From: Gemmataceae bacterium
GTDB taxonomy: Bacteria > Planctomycetota > Planctomycetia > Gemmatales > Gemmataceae
Assembly: GCA_022616435.1 (NCBI GenBank)
Contig: JAKEET010000154.1
Coordinates: forward strand, 1 to 64,000
Direction: 5' to 3'
Length of the DNA: 64,000 bases
Shown here: in pieces, positions 1-11,212 of the stretch
Numbering within the stretch: position 1 is the first letter of the stretch
Layout: every line of letters starts with the position of its first letter
Translations under genes and position numbers: made by a program
The notes under the pieces: generated by a model
Told to the model about the DNA's origin: nothing
Seen by the model: only the letters and a program-made list of their open reading frames with translations
Databases searched by the model: none

Positions 1-456
<456 letters not shown>

Positions 457-467
457 ATTGTTCCCAT

Positions 468-530
468 GCCGCTTGCGGCTTAGCGTTCGCTTCGTTCCGA
501 ACGCGATGCGAGCGCTAAGCCGCAAGCGGC
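468..530. repeat. 18-bp perfect inverted repeat between moxR and DUF58 gene
   Basis: Arms 468-485 and 513-530 are exact reverse complements, with a 27-nt loop. The core GCCGCTTGCGGCTTAGCG recurs in weaker form at 1619-1690, so this is a member of a local repeat family. Its place between two same-strand genes suggests an RNA hairpin that could attenuate or stabilise the transcript; that role is inferred. Confidence 0.8.
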
Positions 531-536
531 GAGTGA

Positions 537-1601
<1,065 letters not shown>

Positions 1602-1920
1602 CGATTCCTCCAAAGATCGCCGCTGGCGGCTTGGCGTGTGCGGCGGCGCTTCACCGCGAACGTTCACGCGAACGCGAAGCCGCAAGCGGCAACAGGCGTC
1701 ATTGTATGGGCAGGTCGGCGGCGGAAAAGTTTGCCAGGACGGACTTTCCACACGGCAAGCTGCGGAGAGACTACCGGGTATGACGATTGAATGAAAGGAT
1801 TCTCACACAGAAATGCCATCAATTCCTGCTCGCCGTTGAGCGCAGCCCGCAGAGCGCGGCCCGCCAAGCTCCCGACGCGCGTGGTGACACGGGCGCGCTC
1901 AACGGCAAGCGACACGCGAC
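1602..1920. other. Gene-free spacer with two inverted repeats
   Basis: No credible coding sequence is seen in this 319-nt spacer. It holds two palindromes. Arms 1619-1637 and 1672-1690 match at 17 of 19 positions and belong to the same family as the repeat at 468-530. Arms 1832-1843 and 1895-1906 match perfectly over 12 bp. The moxR promoter should lie here on the minus strand, but no convincing -35/-10 pair stands out. Confidence 0.6.
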
Positions 1921-3033
1921 TTACCGTTGCCAGATGGGCAACGTCCCCTTGTCCAGTTGCATGATCGTGCAGAACACCGCGGTCGAGTAGACCGGGCCGA
2001 CACTGAAGCCGCCGCCGCCGGACCAGCTGCCGTCGGCGTTCTGCATCTGCACGAGGCGGTCGAACAGGTTCTTGCGGTAGGCGCTCCAGGTGACGCGCTG
2101 GTCGGCCGGCGTCGAGCCGAAGAAGCGCTCCCAGCCGTCGTCGCCGAGGATGTAGACCGACTGGGCGTAGTAGAAATGGGTGTACTCATCGTGCATCGCC
2201 GAGCCGGTGACCGGGATGGCGGTCTGGCAGAAGCGGAACCACTTCTTGACCAGGTCGTCCTTGTACTCGCCGGCGCTGAACAGGCAGGCGATGGCGGCCG
2301 CCGTCAGGGCGGGGCGTTCGCCGCCGACCGGGGCGCCGAAGCCGCCGCGGCCGAGGCTGTAGACCACGCCGCCGCGGGCGGTCGTCGATTTCTTCAGGTA
2401 ATCGTAGCCCTTCTTGACCACGTCCTTGGGGACCGGGATGCCGGCGTTCTTGCAGGCCCGCAGCGCCTGCATCTGGGTGATGGTGACCGAGCCTTCGTCC
2501 TGATCGTGGCCGTCCTTCGCCGACGTGTAGAACCAGCCGCCCTTCGTCGATTGGGCGTTGGCGATGTATTTCACCGCGCGGGTCAGGATGTCCCTGAGCC
2601 GTTCGCGGCGCTCCTTCTCATCTTCTTCGCCGTAGACGCACGCCAGGAACAACGTGCCGAAGCCGTGGCCGTACATGTAGCGGCCGGTCTCGGTCGGGTG
2701 GTCCGGGTTGCCGACGAGGCCGTCGCGGTTGTTGCCCTTCATGCTGCGGGCCATGAGCCAGTCGGCGGCGGCGCGGATGTTCTTGGCGTACTGGCCTTCG
2801 CGCACGGTGCTGCCTTCCATGAGCATCGCCAGCCCGCCGAGGCCGGTCATCGACACCGGGTATTGATCGCCGTTGGCGCCCCAGTGGCCGTCCTTGAACT
2901 GCTGCTTGGCCAGGTATTTCAGGCCTTTCTGCACGGCGCCCCGGTATTTCTCCGGGATTTCGTCGGCCCGCGCGGTCAGCAACGGGAGGGTGGCGATCAC
3001 GGTCAACACGCCGACGGACCACTTCATGCGCAT
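1921..3033 (-). CDS. Secreted prenyltransferase/squalene-oxidase-repeat protein
   Basis: A 370-residue exported protein with a signal peptide (hydrophobic stretch ending TARA, cleavage near residue 23). The mature part shows repeated alpha/alpha-toroid motifs typical of the prenyltransferase and squalene oxidase repeat superfamily: GLKYLAKQQFKDGHWG near the start, ADWLMARSMKGN, AVKYIANAQSTKGGWFYTS, and LVQMQNADGSWSGGGGF near the end. Planctomycetes carry many such secreted copies of unknown substrate, so a role in hopanoid synthesis should not be assumed. The ATG at 3033 was chosen because AGGAG lies 8 nt upstream; the frame is open six codons further. It follows the large propeller gene on the same strand. 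Confidence 0.85.
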   Translation of the reverse strand: MRMKWSVGVLTVIATLPLLTARADEIPEKYRGAVQKGLKYLAKQQFKDGHWGANGDQYPVSMTGLGGLAMLMEGSTVREGQYAKNIRAAADWLMARSMKGNNRDGLVGNPDHPTETGRYMYGHGFGTLFLACVYGEEDEKERRERLRDILTRAVKYIANAQSTKGGWFYTSAKDGHDQDEGSVTITQMQALRACKNAGIPVPKDVVKKGYDYLKKSTTARGGVVYSLGRGGFGAPVGGERPALTAAAIACLFSAGEYKDDLVKKWFRFCQTAIPVTGSAMHDEYTHFYYAQSVYILGDDGWERFFGSTPADQRVTWSAYRKNLFDRLVQMQNADGSWSGGGGFSVGPVYSTAVFCTIMQLDKGTLPIWQR

Positions 3034-3111
3034 GGCAACATCTCCTGTCAACCCATCAAGGGGTCTGGGCCTGGAGGGATGACGTTCTGGAGAGCAAATC
3101 CTAACCGATGA

Positions 3112-6100
3112 TTACTTCTTCTTCGGAAGCGGCGGCGGCGGCTCCGGCGCCGGCGGCGGCGCCGCCGCCGGCAGCACGAGGCGCGGCTGCACCACCCGCA
3201 TGATGCGGATCCCCGGCGCCGGTTGCAGCACTCCGGCCGTTGGCGGCAGTTGACCCGGCGGCGGCCCGGTCATGGTGGTGGCGCCCGGAGGCAACGGCAC
3301 CTTGCGGCCATCGTCGATGTAGTGCTGCACGGTGCCATTGAAGCCGATCAGGTTGATGGTTCCCGCCTTCAAGTCGAGGTTGAAGGCGTCGAAGTAGGGG
3401 TTGCTGTTGGACGGCCGGCTGCCGGAATCGTAGACGAGCTTGCCGTGGGCCTTGTGGAGGCTGGCGCTGGCGGAGACCCAGCGATTGCCCTGGGCGCCGC
3501 CGCCGATGAGCTCGTTGTAGCGCGCCGAGAACAGAATCACGGGCAACAGATCGAATTGCTCCAGCACCATCATCTGGTTGTCGATGCGCTTGCTGGAGTG
3601 CCAGGCCATGTCGCCGGCCTTGAAGTCGACGCCGGACGCGGTCTTGCCGGACTTGCGGTGGAAGGCCGCCATCCAGCCGTTCACCGGCATGCAGCGGACA
3701 CCGTTGTTGAAGTTGTTGAGGAGGATGCCGTTGCCGACCTTGCTGGCGTCGACCGGCTGGTTCAACGCCACATAGAAGCGGTCGCGGTCCGCCACGAGAA
3801 GCGGGTCCTTCAGGTTCTTGAGATCATCGACGGTGATGCGGTACTGGGCCGCGCTGCCGGCCATCAATTCCTTGCCGGTGGCGCTGTCGAGCACGACGAT
3901 CTTGCCCGTGCCGCTGTCGATGACGCCGGTCAACGACGGGTCCTCGCTCGCCAGCACGTGGACCTTGCCCGCGAAGGTCTTGGTCCAGATGTCCTTGGCG
4001 GTGGGAATGTCGTAGAGCCGCAGCGTGACGGCGTCCTTGCCCGGCACGGCGGCCAGAATGCGCCGGCCCATCAGCCGCAGCCGGTTCTGGTACAGCGTGC
4101 CGAAGTCCGGCATGTCGAGCGGCGTGCCGTCGCTGGCGCGGAAGGTGCGGCCGGCGCCCGTCGAGCCGTCGGCGTCGTCTACCAGGAACAAGTAATGATC
4201 ATCTCCGAAGGCGTGCGTCCCCGGCGGAACGTCCATCTTTTTCCAGAGCGTCGTGCCGCGCAGCGGATCGAGGACCACCAGGCCCTTTTGCGAAACCAGC
4301 GCCACATGCGACGCCTGGACCGAGCCGACGCCGCCGATCGGCAGGCGGGTGCGCTGGCCGTTGAACTGGTTCCAGGCAATCATGTCGAGCCGGCCGTCGG
4401 CGTCGGGCAGGACCTGATTGATGACCATTTGCGGGTTGCCCTGCTGAATCTGCTCGGCGAGCGGCTGCTGCCAGAGAATCTTGCCGTCGTTGCCGTCCAG
4501 GCAATACACCTGCGCCCCAACCTGGAAGACGATGAGGTGGCCCTTCACCTGGTAGAAGCGGAAGCGATGGTTGGGGTTGTAGCCGGAGGCGGCGCCCCCC
4601 ACGATGCGGATATTGTTGTTGACCACGCCCTTTTGCTGGTAAAGATACTGGAAGAACTGGAAGTTGATCGGCACGGAGCCCAGCGACGACGACCAGCGCG
4701 TTTCGCCGCTGGTCAGGTCCGCCAGGCGGAGCTGCGGGTTGGCGGCATTGCTGGGGTCGAGGATCAGGCGATGCCGCTTCATGAAGGGGGTAAGCTCCCC
4801 TTCGGGATAGAAACAGAAGCCCTGCAGCGCCGGCGCCGAATGGCCAACCTGCATTTCCTTGACGCCGAGTTTCTCGCTGCCCCACAGCGTCCCCGGCTCG
4901 GCCAGGAACGGCAGGAAGCGCTTGTCGGCCGCCAGCTCGTCCAGGAGCCTCGCGCCGGTCTTGCCGTCGCGCAGCACGTCCTTGGGGAACAGCGCGGCCA
5001 GCTCGCGGTAGTAGGCGGCGGCCTGCTTCATCGATTCGACCGTCCCCTTCTTCTCCTCGAGCAGGGCCAGCACCGCCAGCGCCCGGCCGCCGGAGGCGGC
5101 GTCGCGGGCGAACTCCGCGGTCCGGAGCTGGTGCAAGCTCAGCTCCGCTTCGAGGAAGTCGTTGCGGGCATTGCGCTCGATGATCGATTCGGCCAGCCGA
5201 ATCCTGGCCTCGCGGCCGACCGGGAACGGCACGTCGAACATGCCGACGAAGCTGCGGATGGCGTTCGGGTCGCGCTGGGCCTCGACCGCCTTCCATTCCT
5301 CGACGATCTTCTTCTCGAGCGGATCGCGCTCTTGGGGCGTCGCCTTGGCGAACATCGCCGCCACCCGGCCGCGGAGCCACACGTCCACGGGGATGCGATG
5401 GGTCGGGTCGTCGAGCACGGCGATGCCCCCCTGCTCGCGGTGGATGGGGAGCGAGCCGAACTCGCGATACATCTGGAAGGCATCGACGAGGTTGCCCTGG
5501 TCTTCGCGCCCCTGGCCGACGATGCGGAAGAACCGCGCCTGGCGCTGCTGGTTCTCCTTGGCGTCGTCGGCGACCTTGCAGAGCTCGCGGTACTCATCCA
5601 GGTACTTGGCGCTGGCCATGGTGAAATCGCTTTGCAAAAGCTGCGTCAGCGCTTCGTACAGCGTTCCCTTGGCGCGCTTGGCGAGCGGCGCCGCCGGCCT
5701 GTTGTCGAGGGCGCGTTTCAAGTCGTTCACGGCATTCTGCACCTGGCCGTCGGCGAGATACAGCTCGCCGCGGTTGACGAGCTTTTGCGGGTTCTCCGGA
5801 TCGGTCCGCAGGGCGGCGCTGGCGCCCTCCAGGCGGGACAGGAGCTGCGGATACGCGACGACGTCGCGCGGCGACTGGGCAATCACGGCGCCTTCGTAGA
5901 AGATCAGGTTGCCGAGGGCCGTCCGCGAATCCTTGGCGCGGTTGTGCGCCTTGATCTGGCCGGTGGCGATGTCGACCGCCAGGATCTCGCCCTTTTGCAA
6001 GGGCAGATAGTAGATGTTCTTGCTGGCCACGCCCTGGCCCGACGGCAGCTCGCCGGTCGCTTGATACCAGATCATGTCGCCGTTCTTGTGCAGGTCGAGA

Positions 6101-8334
6101 GCGCGGATCGAGCTGCGGCCGACGATGATCACCTTGCCCTGGTAGACGCCCGCCAGGAACAGGTCGCCGTCCATCTGCCGCTTTTTCCACACCGCCGTGC
6201 CGTCGCGGAGGTTGATGCAGTGGACGGAGCTGGCGTCCGGGGCGGTGAACACGACCTTGCCCTCGACGATCACCGGCGGGGCGGATTTCCAGTTGGCGAC
6301 CGTGGTCGCCCCCCCCATGTTGGCCATCATCCCCGGGGCGACGAAGGCGCGGTTGGGCTGCATCATGCCGGGGAGGTTGACGGTCTGCGGCGCCTGTTCG
6401 CGATACGGATACGCCCAGGCCAGGCTGCGCGAGGTGAGGTCCACGCCCAGCACCTCGCCGGCGTTGGTCGGGCACACCAGCATGCCTTCGCCGTAGGCCA
6501 GGTGGACGGCGTTGGTCCGCCGGCTGGCGTCGTGGGTCACGCGGGATTGCTGCTGCACCATGCCGAGCAACTGGATCGGCTGGACGATGTGCGGCCGGGC
6601 GTCGACGATCTTGTTGGGGTCGATGCAGACCAGCCGCAAGTCGGCATCGCCGCTGTCGCCGTTGTTCTTCTCGTTGAGCGCGTAGAGCTTGCCGCCGATC
6701 GAGATGGGCACGCCCAGGAAATGGCTGCCGTTGAACGGGTCGTCGCGGCGCTGCGGGTCCCCCAGCCGCCATTTGGCCCGGCCGGTCGCCAGGTCGAAGG
6801 CCCACAGGCTGTTTTGCATGACCAGCGGCCGCAGCGGTTCGGAGAGCTGGCTGACCTGGGGGCGGATGAACGGGTTATTGACGTGGAAGACGTTGCCGGG
6901 CGGGGGCACGGCCAGGTCGTCCACCGCATAAACGAAGCGATGGTCGGAGGACAGCGTGCCGACCGTGGTGTTCTCGAACAGGACGCCGCTGAAGCCCGCC
7001 ATGGGGAAGTAGCTGTTGTCGAGCCAGCTGTCGAGCGTGCCGCGGACCTTGCCGTTGCTGAGGACGTTGGCGAGCGTGCCGTCGAACTCCGTGGACTTCC
7101 ACTTGATGTCGCCGGGCTTGCATTGGTAGACCTTGCCGTCGGAGTCGCGCTCTTCTTCATCGTGTAGGTAGACGGCGCGAATGTCGGTGTAGGTGCGATA
7201 GATCAGCAAGCGGTTGGCGGCGATCGGGAAGAACCCCGGCATCACCGGCACGTTGCCGAGGCTGACGATCTTGTTGACGGCCTGGTCGATGCGATTGCGC
7301 GCCGGCGTTTCCTTGTCGATGGTTTCCTTGTCCACCTGGCCCGACTCATCCGGGTCCAGGAGCAGGCGCCGCGTCCACAGGGTGGTGTCGAGCAGGGGCG
7401 GCGTCCCCTTGGCCTGGGCGTTGTTGGTGCGGTCGCCGCGGATCATGGCCCAGTCGTGCGGGCTGAAGGCCTCGGGCCGCGGGATCTCCTCCAGCGCTTG
7501 CTGCAGCTTGGCGATCGTGATCATGTCGTCGCCCATCTGCATGCCGCCGCGCTCGCGCAGCCGCGGCTCGAGCTTGGCCCACACCGCTTCGGAGTTCTTG
7601 ACGTCGCCGGCGCGGCGGAACGCCAGCGCCGCCTTGAACATGGTCAGCTCCGACACCTTGGCCCGCTCCGGCTTGATCTCCAGCAGCCGCTCGAAACGCA
7701 GGGCGGCCATGAAGAACTGGCCGCGATCGAGAAAGTAGGTCGCGAGCAAGTCGTTGGCTTCGATGCCCGCAGTGGTGTGCAGGTAGCGCTGGGCGACCTC
7801 GCCGAGCAGCTTTTGGTCCCCCTTGGCCTTGGCCTCCTCAAGCATCACCCGCGCCTTGGCGCCGAACCGCAGCTCGTACACGTCCAGCCCCTCGTCCGCC
7901 ATCGTGCCGAGCAGGTTGTTGGCCTCGTACTTGACGCTGGTCCAGCGCAGGAACTCCTTGCCGCTCAGGTCCCGGTCGCGGACCTGGACGTAGTAATCCT
8001 CAGCGTTGTCGAGGATCACCTGCAGCGCGGTGACGGCATCGTTCCACTCTTTGCCCTTGATGCAATCGCGGGCCACCTCGATGAACCGGCGATATTCCGA
8101 TTTTTCCACCAGTTTCACGGCGCTGAAGTGCGTCGACACCCCTTCGCCCTCCGGCGTTCCGGGCATGCCCGGCTGCTTCATGCGCCCGCCGAAGGCGGGC
8201 CCCGGCTGGGCGACGATCTGGACCTTGACCTCCGGGACCGCGACCTGGGCCGCCGTGGGACCGCCGCACCAGGCCAGCCCGATCACGCCCACGAGACCCA
8301 CGACGCCGGCCAGCACTGGATGGTTTCGCAACAT
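3112..8334 (-). CDS. Giant secreted PQQ-binding-like beta-propeller protein
   Basis: A 1740-residue protein with an N-terminal signal peptide and repeated blade motifs of the PQQ/BamB type, such as WAFDLATGRAKWRLGD, INLRDGTAVWKK, LDGNDGKILWQQP and LDPLRGTTLWKK. Helical, TPR-like stretches lie before the first propeller (about residues 85-250) and between the two propellers (about 880-1150). The protein ends in a Pro/Ala-rich tail closing with KKK. BamB itself is only about 390 residues, so this is a two-propeller scaffold rather than an assembly factor. The ATG at 8334 was preferred over a TTG two codons earlier because GGGAG sits 7 nt before it. The ligand is unknown. Confidence 0.85.
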   Translation of the reverse strand: MLRNHPVLAGVVGLVGVIGLAWCGGPTAAQVAVPEVKVQIVAQPGPAFGGRMKQPGMPGTPEGEGVSTHFSAVKLVEKSEYRRFIEVARDCIKGKEWNDAVTALQVILDNAEDYYVQVRDRDLSGKEFLRWTSVKYEANNLLGTMADEGLDVYELRFGAKARVMLEEAKAKGDQKLLGEVAQRYLHTTAGIEANDLLATYFLDRGQFFMAALRFERLLEIKPERAKVSELTMFKAALAFRRAGDVKNSEAVWAKLEPRLRERGGMQMGDDMITIAKLQQALEEIPRPEAFSPHDWAMIRGDRTNNAQAKGTPPLLDTTLWTRRLLLDPDESGQVDKETIDKETPARNRIDQAVNKIVSLGNVPVMPGFFPIAANRLLIYRTYTDIRAVYLHDEEERDSDGKVYQCKPGDIKWKSTEFDGTLANVLSNGKVRGTLDSWLDNSYFPMAGFSGVLFENTTVGTLSSDHRFVYAVDDLAVPPPGNVFHVNNPFIRPQVSQLSEPLRPLVMQNSLWAFDLATGRAKWRLGDPQRRDDPFNGSHFLGVPISIGGKLYALNEKNNGDSGDADLRLVCIDPNKIVDARPHIVQPIQLLGMVQQQSRVTHDASRRTNAVHLAYGEGMLVCPTNAGEVLGVDLTSRSLAWAYPYREQAPQTVNLPGMMQPNRAFVAPGMMANMGGATTVANWKSAPPVIVEGKVVFTAPDASSVHCINLRDGTAVWKKRQMDGDLFLAGVYQGKVIIVGRSSIRALDLHKNGDMIWYQATGELPSGQGVASKNIYYLPLQKGEILAVDIATGQIKAHNRAKDSRTALGNLIFYEGAVIAQSPRDVVAYPQLLSRLEGASAALRTDPENPQKLVNRGELYLADGQVQNAVNDLKRALDNRPAAPLAKRAKGTLYEALTQLLQSDFTMASAKYLDEYRELCKVADDAKENQQRQARFFRIVGQGREDQGNLVDAFQMYREFGSLPIHREQGGIAVLDDPTHRIPVDVWLRGRVAAMFAKATPQERDPLEKKIVEEWKAVEAQRDPNAIRSFVGMFDVPFPVGREARIRLAESIIERNARNDFLEAELSLHQLRTAEFARDAASGGRALAVLALLEEKKGTVESMKQAAAYYRELAALFPKDVLRDGKTGARLLDELAADKRFLPFLAEPGTLWGSEKLGVKEMQVGHSAPALQGFCFYPEGELTPFMKRHRLILDPSNAANPQLRLADLTSGETRWSSSLGSVPINFQFFQYLYQQKGVVNNNIRIVGGAASGYNPNHRFRFYQVKGHLIVFQVGAQVYCLDGNDGKILWQQPLAEQIQQGNPQMVINQVLPDADGRLDMIAWNQFNGQRTRLPIGGVGSVQASHVALVSQKGLVVLDPLRGTTLWKKMDVPPGTHAFGDDHYLFLVDDADGSTGAGRTFRASDGTPLDMPDFGTLYQNRLRLMGRRILAAVPGKDAVTLRLYDIPTAKDIWTKTFAGKVHVLASEDPSLTGVIDSGTGKIVVLDSATGKELMAGSAAQYRITVDDLKNLKDPLLVADRDRFYVALNQPVDASKVGNGILLNNFNNGVRCMPVNGWMAAFHRKSGKTASGVDFKAGDMAWHSSKRIDNQMMVLEQFDLLPVILFSARYNELIGGGAQGNRWVSASASLHKAHGKLVYDSGSRPSNSNPYFDAFNLDLKAGTINLIGFNGTVQHYIDDGRKVPLPPGATTMTGPPPGQLPPTAGVLQPAPGIRIMRVVQPRLVLPAAAPPPAPEPPPPLPKKK

Positions 8335-8580
8335 CGGCAAACTCCCGCAAGTCTCGGACGCGTGAACTCACACACAGGCCGCAACGCGCGAACGGAGTTG
8401 ATTGTCGCAGACGCCCCACGATTGGGCAAGGACAAACAAGTTCCGTCTCACGAGCGCAGATTCCCCGCTGGGTGACGAATGACGGGCCGGATGCTAACGA
8501 CTCGACGACGTGGGCGTGGTCTTGGATTTGAACTGGCTGCGGCGCTCGGGCCGGGCGCGTCCGAGTTTCTCGATCAGGAG

Positions 8581-8820
8581 ATGCGCAAGGCGGGTTTGCC
8601 CCGAGCCGTCGGGTTTCATCACATAGATTTCAAAGTCGCCGTCCCGATCACTGGCAGGGCGGCCCGCTCTTCGAGGCAATCCAGCCGGGGTTGATCGCTG
8701 CGGAAGGTGTGACAGTTCCAATACAATCGCTTGAGGTCGAGCAGGCCTTGTGTCATCCTGCGGTGCTGGGCCGGCTGCATGCGCAGCACGCTGTTGATGC
8801 ACTCCACCAGGGTGGAATTC
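8581..8820 (-). pseudogene. Decayed transposase end joined to a TolB-like propeller fragment
   Basis: Two short unrelated gene remnants sit side by side on the minus strand, in different frames. From about 8820 to 8697 the frame reads STLVECINSVLRMQPAQH then LLDLKRLYWN, which resembles the C-terminal end of planctomycete transposases. From about 8652 to 8581 another frame reads DRDGDFEIYVMKPDGSGQTR, the signature of a TolB/PD40 WD40-like repeat. Neither has a start, a full domain or a plausible length. This is the only identifiable content of the 612-nt gap between the propeller gene and the DUF1501 gene. Family assignment is from memory of these motifs. Confidence 0.5.
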
Positions 8821-8946
8821 GATGGGGCGGCGCTCACGGAGTGAAAGGCGACAATACGGCAAACTGAGACACTACCCGATTTCTCTAGGAGCCGGCGGCC
8901 CGATCGCGCATAATATGAACGGCACGATAGCTATTAGGGGGGCGTC

Positions 8947-10281
8947 ATGAAGCGTTTTTGCGACGGCGTCCGGCGACGCGACTTTCTCCGCGTCGGCGCG
9001 GCCAGCGTGTTCGGGTTCAACTGGACGTTGCCGCACGTGCTCCACGCTCAGCAAGCGGCCCAGCGGGCCGGCCGCTCGACGCGCGATGTCTCGCTCATCT
9101 TCCTGTATCTCAAGGGCGGGCTCAGCACCATCGATTCGTGGGACTTGAAGCCCGATGCTCCCGCCGAGTTCCGCGGCGAGTTCCATCCGATCGCGACCAA
9201 TGTCCCCGGCATCCGCATCGGCGAGCACCTGCCGCGCTGCGCCCGGCAGATGGACAAGTTCGCCCTGATTCGTTCGTTCCGCCACCATAATTCCGATCAC
9301 GGCCCGGCCGACCACTACATGCTCACCGGCTATTTCCCGCAGGCCGGCTTCAATCCGAACCTGTCGCCGAACAACCAGCGGCCGGCGCACGGCAGCATCA
9401 TCGCCCGCAAGCTCGGGCCGCGCGGCGGCGTGCCGCCGTACGTGTGCCTGCCGCAGATGCACGCGAGCGCCGGGCCGGCGTACCTGGGCTCGACCGCGGC
9501 GCCGTTCGTCATCGACGCCGACCCGAACGCGCCGAACTTCGTCGTCCCCGATATCGTGCCGCCGCACCTGCTGGCGGCCGAGCGGCTGGAGGCGCGGCGT
9601 GAACTGCTCCGCCAGCTCGACCGCTACCGGCAAGCCGCGGAGGTTCGGGCCAATCGCCAGGCCCGCGCCGTCAGCGATTACCAGCGCGAGGCCTTCAACC
9701 TCATGGTCTCGCCGGCGGCGCGGCGGGCGTTCGACATCCATCAGGAATCCGGCCGGCTGCGCGACGAATACGGCCGCAACACGCTCGGCCAGTCGTGTCT
9801 GATGGCCCGGCGGCTGGTCGAGGCCGGGGTGCGATGCGTGACCATCGATCACAGCAACTGGGATACCCACGACAACAACTTCGCCACGCTCCGTCGCAGC
9901 CTGCTGCCGGCGCTGGACGGCGGCCTGTCCACGCTGTTCCGTGATCTCGCCGACCGCGGCCGGCTCGACACCACGCTGGTCGTCGTCACCGGCGAGTTCG
10001 GCCGCACCCCGCGCATCAACCGCAACGCCGGCCGCGATCACTGGGGCCCGGCGTTCACCGTGGCCCTGGGCGGCGGCGGCATCCGCGGCGGCCGCGCGCT
10101 CGGCGCCTCCGACGCCCGCGCCGAGCGTCCCGCCGGCGACCCGCACGGCCCGGAGAACCTCGCCGCCACCATCTATCATCTGCTCGGCATCAACCCGCGC
10201 GAGGAGTTCTACACGCCCGACGGCCGGCCGGTGCAAATCGTCAACAACGGCCGGATGATCGACGGCTTGCTGCAGGATTGA
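8947..10281 (+). CDS. DUF1501 domain protein with Tat-type leader
   Basis: A 444-residue member of the DUF1501 family, an alkaline-phosphatase/sulfatase-fold group that is greatly expanded in planctomycetes. A twin-arginine-like leader RRRDFLRVG is at residues 9-17. Family landmarks are FLYLKGGLSTIDSWDLKP, the HHNSDHGPADHYMLTGY segment, and the C-terminal TLVVVTGEFGRTPRINRNAGRDHW motif region, where the last part is typical metal-site sequence. In many planctomycetes DUF1501 genes pair with DUF1549/DUF1553 cytochrome-like genes; here none is adjacent. The biochemical activity of the family has not been settled. The ATG at 8947 is the first start and places the leader correctly. Confidence 0.92.
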   Translation: MKRFCDGVRRRDFLRVGAASVFGFNWTLPHVLHAQQAAQRAGRSTRDVSLIFLYLKGGLSTIDSWDLKPDAPAEFRGEFHPIATNVPGIRIGEHLPRCARQMDKFALIRSFRHHNSDHGPADHYMLTGYFPQAGFNPNLSPNNQRPAHGSIIARKLGPRGGVPPYVCLPQMHASAGPAYLGSTAAPFVIDADPNAPNFVVPDIVPPHLLAAERLEARRELLRQLDRYRQAAEVRANRQARAVSDYQREAFNLMVSPAARRAFDIHQESGRLRDEYGRNTLGQSCLMARRLVEAGVRCVTIDHSNWDTHDNNFATLRRSLLPALDGGLSTLFRDLADRGRLDTTLVVVTGEFGRTPRINRNAGRDHWGPAFTVALGGGGIRGGRALGASDARAERPAGDPHGPENLAATIYHLLGINPREEFYTPDGRPVQIVNNGRMIDGLLQD

Positions 10282-10357
10282 TTTTCCAATCTGTCCGGTC
10301 AGGTTGGAAACCTAAGCCACAGTATCGAGGCGGGCTGCTCCGTTGCTGGAGTTCGCC

Positions 10358-10891
10358 ATGAGCGCCGAGGTGAGTTTCAGCGTCAGTTTGCTCATCACGC
10401 TGGCGATGACGTCGGCCGCCGCGTGTTTCCTGTGGCGCTTCGTTGAACCGGCCCTTTCCGACTACGCCGGCAATCGCGCGCGCGGCCGCTGCTGGGCCAT
10501 GGTCTGCTCGGCCTTCATCGTCCTGCTCCCCCTGTTGGTGCTGACCTTCGATCTTGATCCCAGTCCTGCGCATCGCTCGTGGTTATTCGCGGTGGTGGCG
10601 CGGATGCGCTGGCCGCTGCTGTCCATGTTCATTGGGACGCTGATGATCGCCGCGATCGCGCTGTCGCTGCACGTGCCGCGCGAAGCGCCCATGAGCCGGG
10701 CGGAGTTCGACGACCGGAAGCGTCTTCTGAGCAAGGTCGAAACGCTGCGCGCTCGCGAGCTGCTCAGCCGCCTCGAGAGCACGCCGGCGGTCAATCCCAA
10801 GGAGCTCGACGACCTGAATCGGCTGGTGGACAAGATCCAGGAGGTGCGACCCCAGCGCGGCGGCCGCGGCGAGGCGCATTCGGTGAATTGA
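10358..10891 (+). CDS. Small membrane protein of unknown function
   Basis: A 177-residue protein with three predicted membrane segments (about residues 7-25, 46-64 and 85-107) followed by a charged, probably helical C-terminal tail of about 65 residues rich in Arg, Glu and Leu. I do not recognise a family. The layout suggests an inner-membrane anchor with a cytoplasmic coiled-coil-like tail. The ATG at 10358 was chosen because GGAG lies 7 nt upstream; a TTG five codons earlier has no such site. It is followed 45 nt later by another small gene on the same strand, but no shared role can be read from that. Confidence 0.65.
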   Translation: MSAEVSFSVSLLITLAMTSAAACFLWRFVEPALSDYAGNRARGRCWAMVCSAFIVLLPLLVLTFDLDPSPAHRSWLFAVVARMRWPLLSMFIGTLMIAAIALSLHVPREAPMSRAEFDDRKRLLSKVETLRARELLSRLESTPAVNPKELDDLNRLVDKIQEVRPQRGGRGEAHSVN

Positions 10892-10936
10892 GGATTGGGC
10901 CCGGCGCGACTACAATAGGCGCAGAGGTGACAGCAC

Positions 10937-11212
10937 ATGGCAACGATTACGCTTCCCGACGACCAGCTGAAGCAAACCTTGGACGCGTGTGTGCCAGCGC
11001 TGCGCATGTTGGCGACCTATGAACTGGATCCTATGCTCGCGCGCCGCATGCAAGAGATGGGTGAGCGGAAGGAGTTTCTGACGCCCGAGGAACACGCGGA
11101 ACTGCTCGCCCTCGTCCGTTTTTCGCAGCAGCGCACGATCGAGAAGCTCCAAGCAGGTCTGGCGCTAAATCAATTGCGCGCGACGTTCCCGGATTTTGTG
11201 GGGGCCTTGTGA
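10937..11212 (+). CDS. Small protein translationally coupled to an HNH gene
   Basis: A 91-residue, mostly helical acidic protein that overlaps the downstream HNH endonuclease gene by 4 nt (GTGA), a sign of translational coupling. The N-terminus MATITLPDDQLKQTLDAC resembles small antitoxin or regulatory proteins that begin with a short beta strand, but there is no clear DNA-binding motif. Similar small genes ahead of short HNH genes are, as I recall, common in cyanobacteria and planctomycetes. The function is unknown; an accessory or inhibitor of the HNH protein is possible from context only. Confidence 0.65.
   Translation: MATITLPDDQLKQTLDACVPALRMLATYELDPMLARRMQEMGERKEFLTPEEHAELLALVRFSQQRTIEKLQAGLALNQLRATFPDFVGAL

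Noticed and set aside
3223-7167. Open frame of 1314 codons antisense to the propeller gene
   Set aside because: It is a GC-rich shadow: composition is Ala/Val/Arg/Gly/Asp biased with no domain, and the opposite strand has clear propeller motifs and a signal peptide.
8494-8862. 122-codon minus-strand frame as an intact gene
   Set aside because: Only a TolB-like repeat of about 25 residues is recognisable; the rest is unrelated sequence, so a remnant is more likely.
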